The notes under the pieces were generated by a model, which did not search any database, was not told the origin of the DNA, and saw only the letters and a program-made list of their open reading frames with translations. This document shows, in pieces, positions 38,800-49,400 of a stretch of DNA of 64,000 nt. The DNA is from Diadophis punctatus similis. Lineage: Eukaryota; Chordata; Lepidosauria; Squamata; Dipsadidae. A program made the translations under genes and the position numbers. The stretch covers positions 15,982,147 to 16,046,146 of the forward strand of contig JALIGW010000021.1 in assembly GCA_023053685.1 (NCBI GenBank). The letters run 5' to 3'. Numbering within the stretch: the first letter of the stretch is position 1; each line of letters starts with the position of its first letter.

Positions 38800-41700
38800 A
38801 AATGCAGGTAATATAAAGGAAGGGAGTGGAGGATTGTCCCCCATGAAGGTCTGATATTCATTCCCTGGTGGGGATGAGAGCCGGAACATCTCGGTCATAA
38901 TGGGAAGAGGCAGATATGGCGGGAGCAGAGGGGAGGGCCGCTCTCGGGGAATAAGACCTCGCTGTTTACAAGCGATCCCTTGTTCCGGCCCCTCTGATCT
39001 GGTTCCATCTTGCTCAACCCGGATACCTGGCAACCAGGGTTCTCAGGGCCCTGGGCTCAGGATGCTGCTGCTTAACGCCAGGTCAATTATCAACAAAGCC
39101 CCCCTGATACGTGATTTAATCACAGAGGAGGGGGCAGACCTGGTATGTGTTACCGAGACCTGGCTAGGGCAGGAGGGGGGAGTAGCCCTCTCCGAGATAT
39201 GCCCAGCCGGTTTCTCGGTACAGCACCATTCTCGACCCCAGGGAAGGGGGGGAGGAGTGGCAATTATAACGCGTGGAAATCTGCATCCTCGTAGGATCCC
39301 TGCCCCGGAGATTGTTGGGTGTGAGACGCTCCTTCTGAAGTTGGACTTAGGGGTTCAGGTGGGCCTTTTCTTAACGTACCTGCCTCCCAGCTGCGTAAGT
39401 AAGGCCCTGCCTGAGCTGCTCGAGGCAGTAGCCGGCTTGGCGGTTGAGTTCCCTAGGCTTATGGTGCTGGGGGACTTCAACTTGCCATCTGCTGGCGAAA
39501 CCTCTGGGATAGCTCAGGAGTTCATGGATTCCATGACAACCATGGACCTGACCCAAGTAATTCAGGGTCCGACTCATGAGGGTGGTCACACGCTTGACCT
39601 AGTGTTTCTTTCGGGGCAGTGGAGAGATGATCTGAAGATAAGGGATATAGTCATCACCCCACTGTCATGGTCAGATCATTTCCTACTGAGGCTGGATTTC
39701 ACAACCCCATTCCTCCCCCGCAGGGAGGCGGGACCGACTAGGTGGTTCCGCCCCAGGCACCTAATGGAGCCGGATGGATTCCAGAGGGAACTTGGGGAAA
39801 TACCTGAAACCCTGGTACACAATTCGGCTGACTCCCTGGTGGCTGCTTGGAACACCGCAGCATCAGGGGCTCTAGACCGAATTGCGCCTAAGCGACCTCT
39901 CCGTGGCAGTGGATCCCGGAAAGCTCCCTGGTTTACCGAGGAGCTCCGGGAGATGAAACGCCAAAAGAGACGTCTGGAGCGCCGCTGGAGGACCAAGAGG
40001 GCCGAATCTGACCGAACACTATTAAGAATTTACATCAGATCTTATTTAGTGGCGATAAGGGCGGCAAGACGATCCTATCTTTCCGCTCTTATTGCGTCCG
40101 CAGATTCTCGTCCAGCCGCTTTGTTTAGGGTGACTCGCTCCCTCCTTGGAAAAGGGGGGAGCGAGGAACACTTACAAGGCAGAGCTGAGGAATTTGCTGA
40201 GTTTCTGTCGGATAAAGTCGCTCAGATTCGGTCAAACTTGGACTCTGGCAGGGCAGAGTCCATAGAGTTGACGGGGGCAAGTCCTAGTCCATCATTATGG
40301 GAAGAGTTTGGGCCTGTTTCTCCCGAGGATGTGGACAGGGCTATGGGAGCTATGGGTACCTCCACCTGTTTATTGGACCCATGCCCCTCCTGGCTGGTCT
40401 CGGCCAGCAGGTCGGTGGCACGCGGCTGGATCCAGGCGGTGATCACCGCTTCTTTGAGGGAGGGATCCGTACCGCAGTCGTTAAAAGCTGCGGTGGTGCG
40501 ACCCCTCCTGAAGAAGCCTTCCCTGGATCCAGCTGATTTGAAAAACTATCGTCCAGTCTCCAACTTACCTTTCTTAGGGAAAGTTGTGGAGAAGGTGGTG
40601 GTGACTCAGCTTCTGCAGCTCCTGGATGAAACAGACCATCTAGATCCTTACCAGTCGGGCTTCAGGCGCGGCTACAGTACAGAAACTGCCTTGGTCGCCC
40701 TGATGGATGATCTCTGGCGGGCCCGGGATGGAGGAAACTCCTCCATCCTGGTGCTATTTGACCTCTCAGCGGCTTTCGATACCATCGACCATGGTATCCT
40801 TCTGCATCGGCTCGGCAAGTTGGGAGTGGGAGGCACCGTTTTACGGTGGTTCTCCTCTTATCTCGCCGATCGGATGCAGTCGGTGTTGGCAGGAGGGCAG
40901 AGATCGTCCCCTAGGCCCCTATCATGTGGGGTGCCTCAGGGGTCGGTTCTCTCGCCCATCCTGTTTAATATCTACATGAAACCGTTGGGTGAGATCATTC
41001 GCAGACATGGGGTGTGTTTCCATCAGTACGCTGACGACACCCAGCTGTACATCACCACCCCGTCTGACTTCAGGGAGGCAGTTGATGTAATGTGCCGTTG
41101 CCTGGACGACGTTAAGATCTGGATGGGGAGGAACAGACTCAGAATCAATCCCGACAAGACTGAGTGGCTGTGGATATTGCCTCCTAAGGACCATGACAAC
41201 TACCCCTCCTTGGTCTTTGAGGGTGCGAAACTGACTCCCTCAGACCAGGTCCGCAACTTGGGGGTCCTCCTAGATCCACAGCTAAAATTGGACCACCATC
41301 TTTCTGCTGTGGCTAGGGGGGCCTTTGCACAGGTCCGCCTAGTGCACCAGTTGCGGCCATACTTGGAGAAGGAGGCTCTACTCACGGTCACTCATGCCCT
41401 TGTCACCTCGCGTTTGGACTACTGCAATGCGCTCTACATGGGGCTACCCTTGAAGAGTATCCGGAGACTTCAGCTGGTGCAAAATGCGGCTGCGCGTGCT
41501 GTGGTGGGTGTGCCAAGGTACACCCACGTGACACCAATACTCCGCCAGCTGCATTGGTTGCCCATCGGTCTCCGGGTCCAATTCAAGGTGTTGATCACCA
41601 TCTTTAAAGCCCTTCATGGCTTAGGACCAGGATATCTTCGGGACCGCATTCTGCCTCATACTTCCCTCCGACCGGTTAGGGCCCACAGAGTTGGCCTCCT

Positions 41701-42080
41701 CCAGGTCCCATCGGCCAAGCAATGCCGGCTGGCGGGCCCTAGGGGGAGAGCCTTCTCTGTGGCCGGCCCCGTGCTCTGGAACCAACTACCCCCAGAGACC
41801 CGGACCATCCCCACTCTGCTGGCCTTCCGAAAAGCCGTTAAAACATGGCTTTTCCTGCAGGTAGGGGGGACAGCTTAATCCACCTGAGATCACCCCCCAA
41901 GTATATATGATGTTGAATGGATGTTGTTGTTTTAATACTGTTTTTAAAAATTTGTACTCATTTTTTTAATTATGTGTATTTTGATTATTCTTGTATTTTT
42001 CCCCTGTTGTACGCCGCCCTGAGTCCTTCGGGAGTTGGGCGGCATATAAGAATAACAAAATAAATAAATAAATAAATAAA
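38800..42080 (+). mobile_element. L2-type LINE, near full length of ORF2
   Basis: An open frame of 992 codons (38900-41878) is followed by a 3' untranslated region ending TGTACGCCGCCCTGAGTCC, a matching GGGCGGCATATAAGAA hairpin arm, and an (AAAT)n tail at 42058-42080. The 5' boundary is not resolved and no ORF1 or target duplication was recognised. The same 3' tail recurs at 33022. Confidence 0.88.
38900..41878 (+). CDS. L2-type LINE ORF2: endonuclease and reverse transcriptase, open
   Basis: ORF2 nicks target DNA and reverse-transcribes the element RNA there. The apurinic-like endonuclease lies at about residues 55-260, with LLNARSI, VCVTETWL, GGGVAII, VLGDFNLP, TLDLVF and SDHFLLRL. The reverse transcriptase lies at about 530-790, with [65 protein letters not shown] and HQYADDTQLYI (catalytic YADD). 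The C-terminal domain has LGVLLDPQLKLDHH, SRLDYCNALYMGLPLK and LHWLPI. All catalytic boxes look complete and there is no stop or frameshift. The first ATG may be internal to the native frame. YADD and the flanking words point to the L2 clade. Confidence 0.9.
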   Translation: MGRGRYGGSRGEGRSRGIRPRCLQAIPCSGPSDLVPSCSTRIPGNQGSQGPGLRMLLLNARSIINKAPLIRDLITEEGADLVCVTETWLGQEGGVALSEICPAGFSVQHHSRPQGRGGGVAIITRGNLHPRRIPAPEIVGCETLLLKLDLGVQVGLFLTYLPPSCVSKALPELLEAVAGLAVEFPRLMVLGDFNLPSAGETSGIAQEFMDSMTTMDLTQVIQGPTHEGGHTLDLVFLSGQWRDDLKIRDIVITPLSWSDHFLLRLDFTTPFLPRREAGPTRWFRPRHLMEPDGFQRELGEIPETLVHNSADSLVAAWNTAASGALDRIAPKRPLRGSGSRKAPWFTEELREMKRQKRRLERRWRTKRAESDRTLLRIYIRSYLVAIRAARRSYLSALIASADSRPAALFRVTRSLLGKGGSEEHLQGRAEEFAEFLSDKVAQIRSNLDSGRAESIELTGASPSPSLWEEFGPVSPEDVDRAMGAMGTSTCLLDPCPSWLVSASRSVARGWIQAVITASLREGSVPQSLKAAVVRPLLKKPSLDPADLKNYRPVSNLPFLGKVVEKVVVTQLLQLLDETDHLDPYQSGFRRGYSTETALVALMDDLWRARDGGNSSILVLFDLSAAFDTIDHGILLHRLGKLGVGGTVLRWFSSYLADRMQSVLAGGQRSSPRPLSCGVPQGSVLSPILFNIYMKPLGEIIRRHGVCFHQYADDTQLYITTPSDFREAVDVMCRCLDDVKIWMGRNRLRINPDKTEWLWILPPKDHDNYPSLVFEGAKLTPSDQVRNLGVLLDPQLKLDHHLSAVARGAFAQVRLVHQLRPYLEKEALLTVTHALVTSRLDYCNALYMGLPLKSIRRLQLVQNAAARAVVGVPRYTHVTPILRQLHWLPIGLRVQFKVLITIFKALHGLGPGYLRDRILPHTSLRPVRAHRVGLLQVPSAKQCRLAGPRGRAFSVAGPVLWNQLPPETRTIPTLLAFRKAVKTWLFLQVGGTA

Positions 42081-43440
42081 TTCAGCTGGGCGTCCCCTTC
42101 CTAATCAGGAATGGTTCAAAGCCAGCAGGTGCCCTGTTCAGCCTGGGGTGAAAAAAGCCCATAAGGGCAAGAGGACCTGAAGCTCTCCTCAGTTGGCTCC
42201 TAGCACAACAGGAAGGCGAGTTCTGCCTGCTTTGCTTCAAAAATGAGTTTTTCTGCCTCCAACACACACAGCCTGTCTGTAGCGAGTCATCCTCAGGCAG
42301 GTTGAGGGGTCTCCTCTGTTTCTGTTACCCCCACCCTTCTCTAAGCACCCCACCCAGGTGTCCACCCCCCCCCCTGCTTTTCAGGGCCATTTGCCTCATG
42401 TGCCAGAAAGCCACCCCTTCCTCTTTTTGGTGATGGCTGGAGAAGTGGAGAGGGGAGGGGGAGGGGGAGGAGAGGACGATGGTCTCTGGTGTACCAGCAG
42501 CGTCAGATAAATGATAGGAAGGGAAGGAGGGCTTGGAGCCAGCTAGCTGCTAGAGGCCTTTCTCTAGTAATCCCAGATCATTCCTCTTGACTAAGACAAT
42601 CCTGACATCTTGTGGCCAGGCAGGCTCATTACAACAAACATTTTCTAGCAATTGAGCACGAGTCCTCTTGCTATTCTGCATTTTAAAAAAAAGAAGACTA
42701 GGTCTGTCTTTTATTAAATTAAAAATTAGCTATTGAATTTATACTTTTGTTTCCTTTAGACAGGCTGAAAAATTAGAAATTTGAAATGTGATTTAGGACT
42801 CTCTATTATTCTTATTTAAGAGACATTATACAGTAAATATTTGTTTACCTATTGTAGGTATATATGTTATTGTGAAATGTTTTTTTTAAGGTCGAGAAAA
42901 ATAAAAAAACTTTTTTCAGGAAAAAAAAGAAGACTGCATCAGGTAATGGAATACAGAAAGGAGATTTCAGAGGAAGCCTGATTTCAGCCGCCTTCCAGAA
43001 AGGATTGCTTAACTTTAATACTAAGTTTCTATTTCATCCTTCGGCCAAAAGGCTCAGCTTAACCTTTAAATTTCCCCCTCTCCTCGAATCCTTGGACAGC
43101 CCTCAGACACCACCGGGCGGCTCTAGGGGGGGGGGGGCAGAAGACTGAACTAAGTCTCTGAATAAAATCTCAGAAGTCCTAACCTCTGTTAGGTTCAGAG
43201 TAAACGGAGAGCCTGGGCGAGGCTATCTCTGTAGGGACATTAAATATCCCTCCCCTTAGCAAAATGCTCCCTTTCAAATAAACTTTTATCGAAAAGCAAC
43301 CATTTAAGAAAAATCCCCAGAGGGAATGTTTTTTTAAATTTTCAGTTAATCCATTTCTCCCCCCCCACTTCTTATTTTGTTTCTTATAACATTTCTGTGA
43401 GTCAGCTATTTTTTAAATTATCACGGTAAAGCAGAGTTAG
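42081..43440. other. Intergenic stretch without recognised feature
   Basis: Between the L2 copy and the MITE at 43441. G/C homopolymer runs and AT-rich parts; no exon recognised on either strand. Confidence 0.4.
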
Positions 43441-43571
43441 TACCGTGTTTCCCCGAAAATAAGACCTATATTTTTTGAACCCTGAAATAAGCTCTTGGCC
43501 TTATTGCCATGCACTCAAAAGCCCGATTGGGCTTATTATCAGGGATGTCTTATTTTGGGGAAAACAGGGTA
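43441..43571. mobile_element. Short MITE with TA-type ends
   Basis: 131 bp from TACCGTGTTTCCCCGAAAAT to ATTTTGGGGAAAACAGGGTA. The terminal inverted repeats and TA at both ends suggest a Tc1/mariner-type or similar non-autonomous element. Confidence 0.75.
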
Positions 43572-45639
43572 GCTGTGGAGCTTCAGGCTAGGCAGGATAT
43601 GAAGATGAGAGTTTTGAGGGTTGGTAAGAAATGCCCTTGTATGGAGAAGCAAATGATGTAGAAGAAATGTACAATAAAGGGACCGAGTGGGTCTCAGTTG
43701 GGTTTTGTAGAGTTATGGAACTGGGTATTGTTTGCTCAACTCAGAAACAATGATAGATGATGGATACAAAGTACACAAAAGAATAAATGGAATCTGTAAT
43801 TCAGCACTAAACCAGGCATTGGTTGGTTGTTTCATGCATTTATAGATAAAGGTACAAAGAATGTTTACTGACCGTGTAATAGGGGCGTGTTGATTGAGGG
43901 TGTGGATCTCTCTGTATCTGTGCGTGCATCTGCTAAGAACCCAAATGATCTTCAGCAAATGTTAGGTTATATGATACGAGAGGCAGCATGGATCTGAGAT
44001 TAATCTATCAAAGACCAAAAAAGAAAACTATTTTCGCAGAGAAAATGGATAACAAATGCAGGTTATTGATAAATTAATAACGAGAGAAAATAAACTACTG
44101 TGACCTTAATGCAATTGTAGTTGCCTTGGTGCAACTGTGAAAGTATCCCAACCTCAGCCATTTCTAGCTAAATGAATTTCGAATCCCAGAATTCCACAGC
44201 CAGCAGAGCTATTGATGAGAATTCTGACAGTTGAAGTCCAGACAGCTGGAAGTTACCAAAGTATGGGAAATATTGCTTAATCTTTACTAAAGAAAATAGT
44301 GGATGGAGGAATTTTAAGGCATGCCACTTCAGGGAGGAAGTTCAGAGTAGTATATGGTCTTTTCTGGGAAATTAAAAGTTTGTTTGGAAGAGATGAAGAC
44401 AGCTGTGGATAAATGGTCTTTTGCTCGCTTAGTCGTATAATGCTTCTTGTTTTAATCTCATACTTTTATTTCTTTAGCTGACTATTTGTTACTCCTTTTC
44501 TGAGCCTTGTATAATGCTGCATACATCAAACTGGATAACATGACATCTGTGTATGTATCCATCAGGTCAAAATGTGTCCCTGGATAGGAATTTACAGGGT
44601 AAATTATAGAGGGGGATAATTAGCTCATTTTAAAATTTTAGTTTTCCCAGAATGTACAAAAATATTAACGCTGTTGGCCTCTGTGCCCAGACTGGCAACT
44701 CCTGGTACAACTCTCCACTACCCCGCTTCTGTGGGATGCTGAACGCCGTGGCCTTTGCTGATGTCAGCTTCTCTAAAAAGATGGCAGGGCCTGGATGAGC
44801 AGACCTTGGACCAGAGTCCTTGAGAGATGGTGCTGGGCTGGTGTGGAGTGGCGCTGGTCAGACCCTGTGCTCAGAGCTGGTTCCTCTCACATGAAGGAAT
44901 CCCCAGAACGGTTGGCTTTCTTCTTCCTGCTCCGATGACGGAATGATTATTGTCATAACTCTGGCAACCGCTGTGAAAGGCCGCGGCTTCTTTTGCGAGA
45001 GCCTCCTGCTCTTGCTCCCATTAATGAAAGAGCTTCACCCTCAGGCAGTCTGGCAATTTACTGCTATGATTCTCCTGCCTGAGCTTAACCGACTCCAGTG
45101 AGAAGCTGCTTCCTTGACAGCTTAAGACCTGGAGCATCAACAAGGATAATTGGGAGATGAGCAGCCCTTCCTTGGGCACATGAGGAAGACGGTACAGTAA
45201 CCAAGGGCTGTTGTAGATTTGCAATGAAATGCTACAGCAACCAGCTAATATGTGCACAGAGGGTTAATTAACTGCATTGATGAATACACTTGACTTCTGG
45301 AATTAGGTTGCAAACACCGGCGTTGCTAGTAACACTGCAGCCTGAGCAACAATTAAGACTTGCATTCTTTGGAAATCCTCAAGCAGCCTCACTTATCAGA
45401 ATTCCTGCTAGCACAGATCCCTTGCTCTTCCCCCTCATTTCTACCCCAATGTTAGAAAGTTGGAAAGAAATGGGGCAGGACTGTCCCTCCGTTCCTCCAT
45501 CCGTTTGTTGGCAGAGTAAGACTCTGAAAACAGAACAGAACCAGAAGCTGGGAAAATAGAAACTGAGCCAGATCAGGCCGGGGGCTGCAGGAAACTATTC
45601 AGGAAAGAGCCAGGGAGGGGCAGGGATTCCCGTGCCCAG
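43572..45639. other. Upstream region of ARHGAP22, largely unique
   Basis: About 2 kb of mostly non-repetitive sequence before the CpG island. A degraded palindromic MITE lies at about 44170-44250 (CCCAGAATTCC and GTTGAAGTCCAGACAG). No PH-domain exon was recognised here. Confidence 0.4.
44170..44250. mobile_element. Degraded palindromic MITE
   Basis: Contains ATCCCAGAATTCC and GAGAATTCTGACAGTTGAAG, the core words of the MITEs at 12819 and 32506, but the outer arms are lost. Confidence 0.5.
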
Positions 45640-45715
45640 TGCCCAGCTACTTGGTTGCGCCCTTCCTGCCCGCATCTGAGCCCCAGCCACTACGCCTCCA
45701 TTGGCTCCCGCCCCG

Positions 45716-45716
<1 letters not shown>

Positions 45717-45752
<36 letters not shown>
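45717..45752. repeat. (TG)n microsatellite
   Basis: About 18 perfect TG units in the CpG island upstream of ARHGAP22 exon 1. Confidence 0.97.
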
Positions 45753-45753
<1 letters not shown>

Positions 45754-46334
45754 ACTCCGGACTGAAGGCGCGTCCGCCTCCGCTGCCCGAGTAGCCGCTG
45801 CTCGGCTTCTATAGGCTGTAACATCTCCGAGTCTGCTCCGCAGCTCCCGTTTGTCCCGCCCGCTTTGCGCTCGCTGCAAAAGAGCCCCGGGAACGTTGGC
45901 TCGGGAAAAGCTACCCTGCGCCACACCCTGCAGCCGAAGAAACCTATTTTGGCGCTTCAGTCCTGATCCCCGCGGAAACTGCGCGGGGCGGGACAGGCTC
46001 TGCTCCTCTGCGCCGCAGCCGGCATCTGGCGGGTGGCGTGGCCCGGGAAGAAGTTTGGCGCTGAATCCCGGCGAGGCTCAAGCCCTGGAAGCGAAGACCG
46101 GGACCTCGGAGCGACCGGGGGCCCCTTCGCCGCCAGCCAGGAGGAAGAGGCGGCGGCCGGGCAAGACGCGGCCTGCCCAGGGGAGCTGCAGGCCTCACCG
46201 GAGACTTCAAATAGTTGAGCGACGGCTCCTAATTGGCGTCGAGCGGGGCCGAGGCGGGATGGGCGGCCACCGGCCTCCGCAGCCAGGGAGGCGGCCTCTG
46301 CTCTCCCGCTACGGCCGCCGACCCCGCGCGCCCG

Positions 46335-46410
46335 ATGCCCGGCTTCCCGCTCGGCCGCTGCTGCCTCCTGGCCGCCTGCCCCGGCTCCGGTTGCTGCGCC
46401 GCCCGCAGAG
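46335..46410 (+). CDS. ARHGAP22: ARHGAP22 first coding exon (alternative, PH-less)
   Basis: An ATG within a GC-rich island opens 25 codons ([18 protein letters not shown], then GCCAARR) and ends at donor AGAG|GTGAGC in phase 1. That joins the exon at 47956 through a Gly codon directly before IFGQRLED, the usual point where the PH-containing form enters the GAP domain. The leader is Cys-rich and non-homologous to the usual N-terminus. Confidence 0.6.
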
Positions 46411-49400
46411 GTGAGCCGCCAGGGCCGAGCGAGGGCCGCCGCCAGTCTCCGGGGCAGGGTTGGTCCCGAGCCCGGTCCCGCGCCGCCCTCCCAAACGCTG
46501 CCGATTCGCACCTGCCTGCCAGCTTTCTTTGGGGCTCTTTGGATTCTGACCCGGGCCTTCTGTGGGGCAAGGAGGGGGGGTCTCTGGGCGCAGCAATCGC
46601 GCCTTTGATCCGGCGGGGGGGGGCGCGTTTGGTTAGACTGGCGGGCCGTTTGCTTCCGGTGTTCTTTGTGAGCACATCGACTACTTTCATCAGCCAGGAG
46701 GTCTCCACCGAACTTGTGCTGTGCATCACAGCTCTATTTTGGAGAAACCCAGCCGGGTACCAGAGCTGGGAAATGCGCCCCCAGGAATTACGTGAGAATC
46801 GGCTTCTCTGGTGCTGAATGACCCGCCTCTCCTTGAGTAGGCCAGCTACCCCGGCATCGGTCAGGAGCCTAAAGGCAGCATAAAAGGATGTGGATCGCGT
46901 TGGGTTCCTCTTCCTTTCTTGATGGGATATTTGCAAGCAGACGGTCATTAAAGGGGAGGCTAGCTCTCTCCCTTCCCCCAGGGTCACCCAGCCAGGTGCT
47001 GAGTTAGAGGGTTTCAAAGGCCTCCAACCGGCCCTGGACAGGCCCCGGCGTGCTTTCTGCCCTGCTAAGCATGTCCGGAGTTGAGCCTGCCTGGAGAGAA
47101 GACTTTTCACCCTAACAACTCATCAGATTTGTCATGGGAGAGTTTGTCAGACTACTAGGCAGAGAGATCTTTCCCTAAGCCCTAAACCGAATATTGGGCA
47201 GAAGGGACAGTCCAGAGGGGGTTGTGGTGAAGGCAAATAAAACACCCAGCTGGTCTGGGGGGGGGGGGCAGGATGGAAAGTCCTGAACATGCATAACAAC
47301 ACAGGGAGGGATACCAAGCCCAGGTTTAGGGTAGCAAAGTTGATTTATATTCCTTATCTTTTCTCCTGGGGTTGTCCTGGGGTTGATCTGTTTCAGAATG
47401 CTTTCAGACTCCATCCTCCCTTTCTTCATCGGGGCATACAATGTCAAGGATTCCCTGCCTCCTGATTTTAAGAAACCATGCTAGATATGCAAATAATGTT
47501 TTCAAACTCAACTATACTGAGTCCATAATCACAACAGCCTTTTCTATTTTCCACCTATTTGGTTGTTGTGTATGTCCTTAAACAGGACATGTAATGGGTA
47601 AATAATATTTATTGGGGTATTGTTTGAGAACATTTATATGGTCAGCCAACTCAAAACGATGTAACTCTGGGTGGCATACAAAAATCACTAAACACAATGA
47701 CACATGCGTTTACTGAAACAATTAAATGGCAATCAGAACCCAAAACTTTCTCTGCTCATCCTTTCCCAAGTCTCAGGGAAAGGCCGAGCCTTCAGCTGCC
47801 TCTCCAAAGGAGCTGCGTGTAGACCGACTCGGGTGCAAAATGCATCTGCCCTCCAGTTTGTCCTGCGTTTCGTGCTCAGGGCCCTCCCGGTCCCCATATC
47901 TCCTCCCATGCGTAGAGCTGCGGCTGTGACGACGATTGCTTCCTCTATTTGGCAGGTATTTTTGGTCAGCGCTTGGAAGACACAGTCCGCTACGAAAAGA
48001 AGTTTGGGCAGCACCTGGTGCCCCTTCTGGTGGAACAATGTGTGGACTTCATCCGGGCGCGTGGCCTGACCGAGGAGGGGCTGTTCCGCCTGCCTGGGCA
48101 GGCCAATCTGGTCAAGGACCTCCAGGACTCCTTTGACGGCGGGAAGAAGCCCGAGTTTGACAGGTAACACGGGTCACTCCCCAAGGAACCGCTGAGGGAG
48201 CTGCAAGGCCCTCGCCAGACTAGGGGGCTGAGTCTGCCCTGCTTGGAACTGCAGGATGGCTCCTTTATTTGCTTAGGGGTATTATGAGATCCTCCCAAGC
48301 TGCGTCCCAGGATGGTTAAAAGAGTGAAACCATATGGCAATAAAACACGTATAGAACCATACAAACCTTCATTTAATATGGTGCTGTGTAGGTGTGTTAG
48401 ATGGCTTCTCTCCTCTCCTCTAGCCATTCAACATGCCGATTGGGTCTTACCTTCTACCACACAGATGTTCTCCAAGATGTCACCTTCTACAAGGCTTATC
48501 TTGCATTGTGTAACAGATACACATCTGTGAGGTCCTTGGTGGTCTCTGACCTTGGCTGTTTTCTTGCAGATGTTTCATTACCCAAACTAGGTAACCTCAT
48601 TAGTGCTAGTTAGAAGTGGGGTTTGCCCTCAATTGATGTTCTGGTGCAGGGGTCCTCAAACTTTTTAAACGGGGCCAATTCACGATCCCTCAGACTGTTG
48701 GGGGGCCCCGGACCGGCTGGGTGGGCGTGGCTAGATGGTCATGTGACTGGGTGGGCGTGGCCATTTTAGCAGTCCATTAAACAATACACACAAATTAAAC
48801 TTTAATTTGTTTTGCTCCCGGGAGTGTTTTATTTGCTTTTGTTTGCATGTTGCTCTTTTGGTTGTCTTTTCTTTTTACTAGATTGTTTTTTAAGTTGTTT
48901 AGGAGTCTAGTGGTCCACTTCAGGAAACTCAGTTTTGCAGCAATTTTTCTCAGCCCCCAAGCAGCTTACAATCAATAAGTTTCTCTCTCTGTGTCTGTTG
49001 TCTCGTCTCTTGTCTCTCTCTCCTTCCTTCCTTCCTTCCTTCCTCTGTCTTTCTCTCTGTCCCCTGGGGGGGGGGGGAACTGGTGCTGGGTGATGGGAAT
49101 CTGATGTCCGGAGGCCGACGAGCCGCACGCTGAATACCAGTTGACTGGCGGGGAGGTGGGGCAATCCCGCGGTCTCCCCAAAAGTAATACATCTCATCAC
49201 TTGAAACTTGAAGACTCAAGGCAGCATGAACGTTTGTGTTGTAGCCACTGGAGCTACTAAACAGCATGGCACTCTCTCGATGGCTGCCCACTTGCCCTCC
49301 CCTCCGCCTCGGGCCCCACATCCAGCTCTCAACCAGGGTATGCGGCGCTTCCAGGCTAGTCTGGCAGGCGGCCCTCCTCCAATGCAGTCCTGCTGCACTC

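Larger units (their letters stand above)
45640..46640 (+). promoter_or_regulatory. CpG island at the ARHGAP22 first exon
   Basis: About 1 kb of GC-rich, CpG-rich sequence with several GC-box-like GGGGCGGG words surrounds the ATG at 46335, in an otherwise AT-rich region. It is the likely promoter of the short ARHGAP22 form. A (TG)n tract lies at its upstream side. No TATA box was identified. Confidence 0.6.

Noticed and set aside
45851..47110. Frames of 184-293 codons on both strands around the ARHGAP22 first exon
   Set aside because: CpG-island shadows: Arg/Pro/Ala-rich, no recognisable domain, low stop frequency due to GC content.
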